A stretch of 10,310 bases of DNA, taken from Deltaproteobacteria bacterium (lineage in GTDB: Bacteria; Myxococcota; B64-G9). A program made the translations under genes and the position numbers. Shown here in pieces: positions 1 to 5,458 of this stretch (position 1 is its first letter; each line of letters begins with the position of its first letter). The notes under the pieces are model-generated. The model did no database searches and was not told the origin of the DNA. It saw only the letters and a program-made list of their open reading frames with translations. Location of the stretch: the NCBI GenBank assembly GCA_030591745.1, contig JAUVAM010000058.1, positions 1 to 10,310 on the forward strand, written 5' to 3'.

Positions 1-78
1 TCGAATCGCCGTCACCTCAGGTTTGATGCCTCGTTCTTTTCTTGCCTGCTTCATTTCTTCCATGCTTGCCTTGCTCAC
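1..78 (-). CDS. N-terminal fragment of an unidentified protein, last visible gene of the Hdr operon
   Basis: Only the first 26 codons lie in the window. The GTG start at 78-76 overlaps the TGA at 77-75 that closes the frame of the preceding HdrA-like gene (GTGA overlap), and a GGGAG ribosome-binding site sits 6 bases upstream. A second possible start is the ATG at 63-61, with AAGG 5 bases before it. The visible peptide is charged and lysine-rich and shows no motif. The overlap means the gene was translationally coupled to the full-length HdrA frame. Because an in-frame TAA at 233-231 now ends that frame early, ribosomes would have to reinitiate at this site. By position it could be another Hdr-associated subunit (for example MvhD-type), but nothing in the 26 residues proves this. 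Confidence 0.6.
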   Translation of the reverse strand, partial: MSKASMEEMKQARKERGIKPEVTAIR

Positions 79-230
79 GCTTGTCTCCCGGCTTCCTCGG
101 TCAAGCCATCCACCAAGGAGTAAAGTTGCTCTAAGGTGCTGCCGACTACGTCAATGGCCTGATGAGGACAAACCGCGACGCAAGCGCCGCAACCTTTGCA
201 AAGCACGGAATTGACCACGGCGATTTTGGC
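75..230 (-). pseudogene. Detached C-terminal ferredoxin half of the HdrA-like protein, downstream of an in-frame TAA
   Basis: Directly after the TAA at 233-231, the same frame runs on for 51 codons to TGA (77-75). It encodes a classic [4Fe-4S] motif CKGCGACVAVCP (four Cys, then Pro) followed by HQAID and a helical tail with YSLVDGL. HdrA proteins typically end in just this way: a second ferredoxin motif, then a helix. The upstream HdrA-like protein ends in the middle of a two-cluster ferredoxin domain, so this is its missing half. The coding character continues without a frameshift. No convincing start of its own is visible: candidate GTG codons follow the stop, but the nearest purine-rich stretch (AAGGG before the TAA) is too far away. 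It is either a nonsense-mutation remnant, a consequence of a sequencing error, or a rare split or readthrough product. Confidence 0.75.
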
Positions 231-2105
231 TTATTCGCCCTTGTTTTCCACATCTTCCAAATAGAGGTCACCATCATAACCGCATTGCTCGACACACAGG
301 CCTTCACCCTGGCAGCGCGTAGCGTCCACCCTGGCGACGAAGGGGTCCAGTTTGATGGAAGAGCGGGTGAGGATGCGAGAGGCCTTGGCCGCGGCTGCAC
401 AGGCAGCTGCGGCGACTTCGTCGGTGTTCATGGGGGCTTGAGCCGTACCGGCCACCATGACCCCGGCCACGGAAAGCTCGACGGGTCGGAGCTTGGGGTG
501 GACTTCGAGCAGAAAGCCGTCCTGGCCGATGGGTAGCTTCATCAAATTGACGATTTCTCCAGGATCGCCTGGTTCCATGGCGGAAGAAAGGACGATCAGG
601 TCGGCTGGAACCGCGATCTCTTGTCCATTGCTGAGCTGATCGGCAAAGGTCACGGTGAGTCGCGATTCCCCGTCGCTTTGCTGGATTTTGGGGATTTCAT
701 AGTCCGAGTATTTCAAAAACACGACCCGGTTGCGGGAGGCTTTTTCGAAGCACTCTTCGTATAAGCCGTAGGATCGGATGTCTCTGTATATTTCAAAGAC
801 ATTCACATCCGAGAAGCGTTCACGGATTTCGGTTGTTGCATGCAGGGTGGCCGAGCAACAAACTCGACTGCAATAGGTGCGGAGGGGGCGATCAGGACCG
901 GGATTGTGCACGCCGTCGATCTCACGACTGCCGACACAGTGAATCATGGCGACGTTGGCGATGCTCTTTCCATCGATGACCAATTCGCCGGCATCGGGAT
1001 CCATCTTGTCGAGCAGGCGAACAAACTGGGCCAGGGTGATGACACCCTCCATGGTCCCGTAACCGAATTCTCCCTCGTAGGGCACATAGGGTTTGAAACC
1101 CGTGGCCATGATGATGCAGCCGGCATTTACCTCGACTTTGTGCGGTTTTTCGTCAAAGTCCACCAGGTTTTCGCCAAGGATCTCTTCGCATTTTTCGCAG
1201 CGGGTGCAGTGCTGTATGTCGATGACCGGAACGGCCGGCACGCATCCTGGATAAGCCAAGTGAATGGCTTTGGTTTGGTCCAAGCCGTAGTCAAATTCGT
1301 CGGGAATCCTGACGGGACAGGCGGCCTGAATCTTTTCCCATTGCTCGGATGACAAGGGTCCCTGCACATACCGTGGGTCTACCTCCACCTCGACTTTGAA
1401 ATTTCCGAAATAGCCATCCACGGCTTTGACATGGGCTTGGGTGATTACTTCTACCAGGGGAGATTCGACCACATGGGAGATGAGCGGCTTGAGGAGGTCG
1501 CGGGCGTTTTCCTCGCTTGGGAAAAGTTTTTCCAGTTGCGCGACGTGTCCACCCAGGAAGGGACTGCGCTCCAGCAGCGTGACCTGAATGCCCTGCTCGG
1601 AGAGGTTTTTTGCCGTTTGCAGTCCAGCCAAGCCGCCTCCAATCACCAGGGCCTTTTTAACCACTTTGACTTGAATGTGTTCCGTGGAAATCAGCAGGCG
1701 AGCTTTGTTGACGGCCGCTTGAACCAGGCGGGTGGCTTTTTGGGTGGCACCCACGGGGTTGCCCGCGTGAACCCAACTCACCTGCTCTCGAATGTTGACG
1801 TGTTCGTAAAGGAAGGGATTGAGTCCGGCTCTTTCCAGTGTTTTGCGAAATGTTATCTCATGCAGCGACGGTGAACAGGATGCGATGATCACCCGGTCCA
1901 GGCCGTTTTTGTTGATGTCTTCGATGATCAATTCCTGGGCCGGATCGGAACACATGAAAGAATGCTCGCGGCTGATGACCACATTGGGCAATTCGGCGGC
2001 CGCGGCCACTACCTGCGCGCAATTCACCACGTCGGAGATGTTGCCGCCGCATTGACAAATGTAGACGCCGATTCGGCAGTCTTTTTGGGGGCTCGTGTCT
2101 GGCAT
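231..2105 (-). CDS. Long HdrA-like FAD/iron-sulfur protein, C-terminally interrupted
   Basis: This is a 624-residue HdrA-family flavoprotein, the electron-splitting hub of heterodisulfide-reductase complexes. Residues 10-80 form the HdrA N-terminal domain (CQCGGNI at 17-23, MCSDPAQ, ASCSPSLHE at 76-83). The FAD-binding GGGLAG is at 156-161 and YCSRVCC, the conserved HdrA cysteine trio, is at 411-417. Several other sites have decayed. The usual FPxxDC site reads FPSEEN (195-200). The first inserted ferredoxin motif keeps one Cys (263). The second has three (300, 303, 306) with Leu at 310. The C-terminal ferredoxin begins at Cys598 but has Glu601 in place of the second Cys. The frame stops at a TAA inside that domain; 51 further in-frame codons would give about 675 residues. 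The ATG at 2105 lies one base after the stop of the upstream HdrA gene, with AGAGG 9 bases before it. It probably pairs with that neighbour, in the manner of QmoA/QmoB. Confidence 0.88.
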   Translation of the reverse strand: MPDTSPQKDCRIGVYICQCGGNISDVVNCAQVVAAAAELPNVVISREHSFMCSDPAQELIIEDINKNGLDRVIIASCSPSLHEITFRKTLERAGLNPFLYEHVNIREQVSWVHAGNPVGATQKATRLVQAAVNKARLLISTEHIQVKVVKKALVIGGGLAGLQTAKNLSEQGIQVTLLERSPFLGGHVAQLEKLFPSEENARDLLKPLISHVVESPLVEVITQAHVKAVDGYFGNFKVEVEVDPRYVQGPLSSEQWEKIQAACPVRIPDEFDYGLDQTKAIHLAYPGCVPAVPVIDIQHCTRCEKCEEILGENLVDFDEKPHKVEVNAGCIIMATGFKPYVPYEGEFGYGTMEGVITLAQFVRLLDKMDPDAGELVIDGKSIANVAMIHCVGSREIDGVHNPGPDRPLRTYCSRVCCSATLHATTEIRERFSDVNVFEIYRDIRSYGLYEECFEKASRNRVVFLKYSDYEIPKIQQSDGESRLTVTFADQLSNGQEIAVPADLIVLSSAMEPGDPGEIVNLMKLPIGQDGFLLEVHPKLRPVELSVAGVMVAGTAQAPMNTDEVAAAACAAAAKASRILTRSSIKLDPFVARVDATRCQGEGLCVEQCGYDGDLYLEDVENKGE

Positions 2106-2106
2106 G

Positions 2107-3423
2107 CTAGGAAACCTCTGTGGATTGGATCCAACCGGTGGAATTCAGATAGGCCGAAGCTTGAGCCGCGGCGGCACCGGCCTCGACGATGGTGTCCACG
2201 ATGTCCTTGGGGCCTGCGGCCGTACCGGCCACAAATACCCCCGCCATGGTGGTGGCCGTGGGCTCTCGTTTTTTCTTGGGCACATCGACAAAGTCATAGG
2301 ATTCGGTGGTGACGGGGAGGATTTCCTTCGGATTCCACGCAGGGAGCATGCCCTGAGACAAGACCACCAGATCGTGCTTGTCCTCAACGACCTCTCCTCC
2401 CTCTTCCTTGCGCTCAACTCGAATGATGGGGTTGTGGTCGTCGTCTTCAGAAATGGAGGCGACTTTGCCGCAAACGAACTGGAGGCCCATGGCCTTGGCG
2501 TCCTGGTAGAAGGTTTCAAAGCCTTTCCCGAAGGCGCGGACGTCCATGTAGTAGATGGTGACATCAGCCAAGGGCAATGAGCCCGCAAGAAGAATGGCCT
2601 GTTTGATGGCGTACATGCAGCAAACACGAGAACAGTAGGGGACGTCCATGCTGATATCCCTGGAGCCCGCACATTGGACATAGGCGATGGAGTCCGGGAT
2701 TCTTCCATCCGATGGCCTGAGCACCTTGCCATAGGGGCCGTGAGGGGCGATGAGTCGCTCCATCAAGAGTGGATTGATCACATTGGGGAGTTTCTCGGCC
2801 CCATAGCGCTTCACCGAATCCATGGGTGTCAATTTGTAGCCAGTCGCCATCACGATGGCCCCGGCGCGAACATCGATGACTTCCGGACCTTGAGAGAAGT
2901 GAATCGCATCGGTGGGACAGGCTTTGATGCAACGCCCACAGAAAATGCAGTTGTCAATATCGATCAACGCGCACTGAGGATAGGCGTTGGAGTGGGGTAT
3001 GTACGCCGCCCTGCGGGCACCTTGGCCGCTTTCGAAGGCATCGGGCAATTGCACGGGGCAGACGTATTCGCATAGCCTGCAGCCGATGCAATCTTTTTCG
3101 ACCACGTAGCGGGGTTTTTGCCTGACCTTGACCTGGAAACCACTCGGACCTTTTTCCGCTTGATCGAGTTCGGCATAGGTCATGATTTCGATGTTGTCGT
3201 GGTGGGCCGCTTCGGCCATCTTGGGTGTCGTGATGCAACTGGAGCAATCCAGGGTGGGAAAGACCTTGCTCAAGCCGATCATTTTGCCACCGATGGATGT
3301 GTCCTGTTCGACGACCAGGACTTTCAGATCCCGATCCGCCAGATCCACCGCGGCCTGCAAGCCCCCGATGCCTCCGCCTAAGACCAAGACATCCACAACC
3401 TTCGTATTGTGATTTTCGCTCAT
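2107..3423 (-). CDS. hdrA: Short HdrA/QmoA-like FAD and iron-sulfur protein
   Basis: This 438-residue HdrA-family protein lacks the long N-terminal domain of full HdrA and so resembles QmoA in size. It has the FAD dinucleotide-binding GGGIGG at 16-21, a second flavin motif GGKMIG, the HdrA signature TLDCSSC (Cys60, Cys63), two complete inserted [4Fe-4S] motifs (Cys112/115/118/122 and Cys159/162/165/169, each followed by Pro), MATG at 192-195 and YCSRVCC at 263-269. All expected cofactor ligands are present, unlike in the downstream paralogue. The likely role is flavin-based electron transfer between iron-sulfur partners, possibly bifurcating; donor and acceptor are not shown by the sequence. 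The ATG at 3423 is preferred over the GTG at 3435 because GGAG lies 6 bases before it. It sits 20 bases after the MvhD-like gene and one base before the next gene, so co-translation is likely. Confidence 0.93.
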   Translation of the reverse strand: MSENHNTKVVDVLVLGGGIGGLQAAVDLADRDLKVLVVEQDTSIGGKMIGLSKVFPTLDCSSCITTPKMAEAAHHDNIEIMTYAELDQAEKGPSGFQVKVRQKPRYVVEKDCIGCRLCEYVCPVQLPDAFESGQGARRAAYIPHSNAYPQCALIDIDNCIFCGRCIKACPTDAIHFSQGPEVIDVRAGAIVMATGYKLTPMDSVKRYGAEKLPNVINPLLMERLIAPHGPYGKVLRPSDGRIPDSIAYVQCAGSRDISMDVPYCSRVCCMYAIKQAILLAGSLPLADVTIYYMDVRAFGKGFETFYQDAKAMGLQFVCGKVASISEDDDHNPIIRVERKEEGGEVVEDKHDLVVLSQGMLPAWNPKEILPVTTESYDFVDVPKKKREPTATTMAGVFVAGTAAGPKDIVDTIVEAGAAAAQASAYLNSTGWIQSTEVS

Positions 3424-3443
3424 TGGCTTCTCCACTTGCAGCC

Positions 3444-3884
3444 TTAGATCTTGGCGACCTCTACCTTGCTGGAATCCACGGTACCGATCTCTGCCAGCAC
3501 TTTCGTCATGTTTTTGATTTCTTTAAGGAAAGATGCGCTACAGACTGTGCAGATGGCGCATAGCTTGATTCGCCGTACGTCGATTTCTTGTGCGATGAGG
3601 TCTTTTGCCAGCGCATCCAGTCTGCTGGCCAATTTCTCGTAAGTCCCGGCGAATGGACATTCAGCGCCGGAGCTCATCACGATGATGCCATCGAAGCCCT
3701 TTTTCAGGCAGTACAGATAGAATCGTTTGGGCAGGATGACCGGATCGGGCACCCGGATGATGGAGGTGTTGTCAGCGTATGTCAGATGCGCCTGACCCAC
3801 CGTATCCGCGCCGGGATATGACGAATCTGCTGTTGTGATCAGCAAAATTTTTGGCGACTTTTCTGAATTCGATGCGAGATTCAT
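3444..3884 (-). CDS. MvhD/FlpD-like subunit with altered cysteine pattern
   Basis: This 146-residue protein has the layout of the MvhD (FlpD, hydrogenase iron-sulfur subunit) family, a small [2Fe-2S] protein that passes electrons to HdrA. The fold signature SYPGAD (22-27), RVPDP (44-48), a GFDGIIVMSSGAEC segment (63-76) and its position beside hdrA support the call. Most family cluster ligands are absent: the usual CxxC before SYxGAD is replaced by Thr18 and Ser21, the Cys before R-V-x-P is gone, and only Cys76 remains of the second pair. Three new cysteines appear as CAICTVC at 109-115, in a region normally rich in small and aromatic residues. It may bind a different cluster, carry a thiol function or be structural. 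The ATG at 3884 follows a perfect AGGAGG (3896-3891) by 6 bases; the upstream GTG directly abuts that site and is unlikely to be used. Confidence 0.8.
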   Translation of the reverse strand: MNLASNSEKSPKILLITTADSSYPGADTVGQAHLTYADNTSIIRVPDPVILPKRFYLYCLKKGFDGIIVMSSGAECPFAGTYEKLASRLDALAKDLIAQEIDVRRIKLCAICTVCSASFLKEIKNMTKVLAEIGTVDSSKVEVAKI

Positions 3885-3890
3885 TCGCAC

Positions 3891-3896
3891 CCTCCT
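3891..3896 (-). promoter_or_regulatory. Shine-Dalgarno AGGAGG of the MvhD-like gene
   Basis: A perfect AGGAGG is followed by six bases (GTGCGA) and then ATG at 3884. This decides the start in favour of the ATG over the in-frame GTG at 3890, which would have no spacer. Confidence 0.85.
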
Positions 3897-3905
3897 AAGG
3901 TCTTG

Positions 3906-4160
3906 CTACTTTTTGCGCCGGATAAAAATACGGTCGTAAGTCTCGCCTTCGGCTGTCCCCATGTACTCGTGTCCCACCTTCTTGGCCCAGAGAGGCAGGT
4001 CTCTTTTGGTGCTTGCGTCACCCGACATCACTTCCAGTATGCCGTTGACAGGCACCCCGCCGATGCCCTTTTTGGCTTCGAGCAGGGGACCGGGGCAGGC
4101 TGAACCTCTGGCGTCGATGGTTTTGTTGATTTCGAGTCCTTCCGGGTTGAAGTCAGACAT
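3906..4160 (-). CDS. tusA: TusA-family sulfur carrier protein
   Basis: This 84-residue protein is of typical TusA/SirA length. It carries the family's active-site motif: Cys22-Pro23-Gly24-Pro25, preceded by the usual D-x-R-G (TIDARGSACPGP) and followed by an LLEAKKGI helix, then ILEVMSGD and the ending D-R-I-F-I-R. TusA proteins carry sulfur as a persulfide on this Cys. Members act in tRNA thiolation, in molybdenum/tungsten cofactor metabolism and, next to Hdr-like genes, in dissimilatory sulfur transfer. The start ATG is preceded by GGGAG at 6 bases; this site overlaps the stop codon of the HdrC/D-like gene only 12 bases upstream. Its place inside the hdr operon suggests that it either hands sulfur to the Hdr-like complex or supports the cofactor of the nearby AOR-family enzyme. 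No DsrE, rhodanese or lipoate-binding protein gene is seen in the window. Confidence 0.93.
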   Translation of the reverse strand: MSDFNPEGLEINKTIDARGSACPGPLLEAKKGIGGVPVNGILEVMSGDASTKRDLPLWAKKVGHEYMGTAEGETYDRIFIRRKK

Positions 4161-4172
4161 GGTAAGCTCCCT

Positions 4173-5351
4173 TTAGGTGGTTTTGTCGGGCTGGACCGAA
4201 TTGGCGTCAGCCAGGCTTTCCAGAAGCAATTCCGCAATATCCATCACCTGCAAGCGCTCATCGACTTGCAGGCTTTTGATGCTGTCTCGGAACATGGAGT
4301 TGCAATAGGGGCAAGCAGTGACCAGGGTGTCCGCGCCGGTTTCTAAGGCTTCTTGGACGCGAAGGTTGGCAAAACGTTCGTCTACGCCTCTTTCCATGAA
4401 AATTTGGGCCCCGCCGCCGCCACAGCAAACGCTTTCTTCCCGATTCCGTCCCATTTCCACCAGATTCAGTCCGGGAATGCTCTGCAGCACTTGTCGCGGT
4501 TCCTCATAGATGTCGTTGTGTCGCCCGAGGTAGCAGGGATCGTGGTAGGTCACCGTGCGATTCACGGGTTTTGTGGGTACAAGCTCACCTTTTTCCAGAA
4601 GCGTGTGAAGGATTTGGCTGTAATGCTTGACTTCGTATTCTCCACCCCATTTTGCGTAATCCTTAATAAACGCATTGTAGCAATGGGGCGAGGAAGTGAT
4701 GATCTGTCGGGTGCCTGCTTTCTCGAAATGCTGGACATTGTCTCGTCCCATCCGCTCGGACAGCTCCATGGCGCCGGATTCCCTGACGGAACATCCACAG
4801 CAGACCGAATCAAGCGGGGAGAGCCACATGGGAAAGTTCGCTGCTTGTAAGACTTGCACCAGGGCTTTGGCGCTGCGTCTTGTCTCCGAGTCATAACTCT
4901 GGATGCAACAGGCATAAAGCATCCATGCATCCGCGGGACCGGAGTCAGCCAGGTCCAGGTCTTTTGCCCAATCATTTCGTTCGTCGGCTTCACCGGCCCA
5001 GGGATTGCCGTTTTGACCTTGACTGGCAAGCATGGCACGCAGGGTGGACGGCTGGGACCCACCGGAGCCGGTCATCGAACGCATGGATCGCGTGACGTCG
5101 ATGATGGGGACCTCGCGGGGGCAGTTGTCTACGCAGTAACCACAAGTGGCGCAGCGCCAAAGGTCGCCTGTGTCTTCCGGCTCGAGGCCAAGCTGTGCCG
5201 TGCGCATGAGCATGCGAACATTCAGGGTGGTGTTGGCCAAATTCCAGGGGCAGAGACCGGTGCAGGTGCCACATCCAATGCACAAGTTGAGACCTTCTCC
5301 GCCGGTTTCCACCAGCAGATCGGGGACCTCCAAGAAAGGAACCATTTCCAT
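4173..5351 (-). CDS. HdrC-HdrB/D fusion iron-sulfur protein (BamD/HdrD-like)
   Basis: This 392-residue protein joins an HdrC-type double ferredoxin to an HdrB/HdrD-type pair of CCG domains. The two [4Fe-4S] motifs are Cys24/27/30/34 and Cys67/70/73/77. The second CCG domain is textbook: Cys273, Cys309-Cys310 in VCCGGGG, and Cys347-x2-Cys350. The first has Cys149 and Cys184-Cys185 in VCCGC, but its final CxxC reads SPHC (Ser221, Cys224), so one ligand is missing. CCG domains hold the noncubane [4Fe-4S] clusters that reduce disulfides in HdrB; related proteins (GlpC, LutA, BamD) use them for electron transfer. No membrane segment is seen, so it is probably cytoplasmic. The start is the ATG at 5351, 7 bases after AGGAGG; the frame stays open upstream to a TTG at 5381 with no such signal. 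It is the first gene of the operon. Confidence 0.93.
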   Translation of the reverse strand: MEMVPFLEVPDLLVETGGEGLNLCIGCGTCTGLCPWNLANTTLNVRMLMRTAQLGLEPEDTGDLWRCATCGYCVDNCPREVPIIDVTRSMRSMTGSGGSQPSTLRAMLASQGQNGNPWAGEADERNDWAKDLDLADSGPADAWMLYACCIQSYDSETRRSAKALVQVLQAANFPMWLSPLDSVCCGCSVRESGAMELSERMGRDNVQHFEKAGTRQIITSSPHCYNAFIKDYAKWGGEYEVKHYSQILHTLLEKGELVPTKPVNRTVTYHDPCYLGRHNDIYEEPRQVLQSIPGLNLVEMGRNREESVCCGGGGAQIFMERGVDERFANLRVQEALETGADTLVTACPYCNSMFRDSIKSLQVDERLQVMDIAELLLESLADANSVQPDKTT

Positions 5352-5358
5352 CACTGAA

Positions 5359-5364
5359 CCTCCT
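5359..5364 (-). promoter_or_regulatory. Shine-Dalgarno AGGAGG of the HdrC/D-like gene
   Basis: A perfect AGGAGG is followed by 7 bases and ATG at 5351. It fixes the start of the first operon gene and excludes the TTG further upstream. Confidence 0.85.
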
Positions 5365-5384
5365 GCCCGGAAATTGCGCAAAAC

Positions 5385-5410
5385 CAGACTTCTGAAAATC
5401 CAGAAGTCTG
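5385..5410. repeat. Perfect 10-bp inverted repeat, candidate operator or leader hairpin
   Basis: CAGACTTCTG (5385-5394) and CAGAAGTCTG (5401-5410) are exact reverse complements separated by 6 bases. The repeat lies in the gap between the GAF-domain gene and the hdr operon, and its upstream arm overlaps the last two bases of the candidate -10 box (5414-5409). That position suits a repressor operator. As RNA it would be the first thing transcribed and would fold into a hairpin close to the 5' end, about 20 bases before the ribosome-binding site. There is only a short GTTTTG run after it on the minus strand, so a strong intrinsic terminator for the upstream gene is less likely. Confidence 0.7.
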
Positions 5411-5437
5411 AATAGGTAGAATTGAGTGAATTGTCAA
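5409..5437 (-). promoter_or_regulatory. Candidate sigma70-type promoter of the hdr operon
   Basis: On the minus strand a consensus -35 TTGACA (5437-5432) is followed by exactly 17 bases and TATTCA (5414-5409), which matches the -10 consensus at three of six positions. Transcription would begin near 5403, inside the inverted repeat, giving a leader of roughly 50 bases before the ATG at 5351. The -35 box and spacing are excellent and the -10 is weak, which fits a promoter that needs activation or is controlled through the adjoining repeat. Some readthrough from the upstream GAF-domain gene is also possible. Confidence 0.55.
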
Positions 5438-5458
5438 CCGCAAAGAGCGGATTTATTT

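Noticed and set aside
231..233. Recoding of the premature stop as selenocysteine or pyrrolysine
   Set aside because: The codon is TAA, whereas selenocysteine uses TGA and pyrrolysine TAG. Other genes here (Hsp70, J-domain, GAF protein) end normally in TAA, so a changed genetic code is also unlikely.
2107..5351. Identification of the operon as the qmoABC complex
   Set aside because: There is no membrane cytochrome subunit (QmoC), no aprAB beside it, and TusA, MvhD-like and HdrC/D-fusion genes are present instead; only the pair of unlike HdrA proteins resembles QmoA/QmoB.
5438..5450. Possible terminator hairpin (CCGC-5-GCGG) after the GAF-domain gene
   Set aside because: The stem is only four base pairs, it overlaps the edge of the -35 box of the next promoter and it has no T-run after it on the minus strand.
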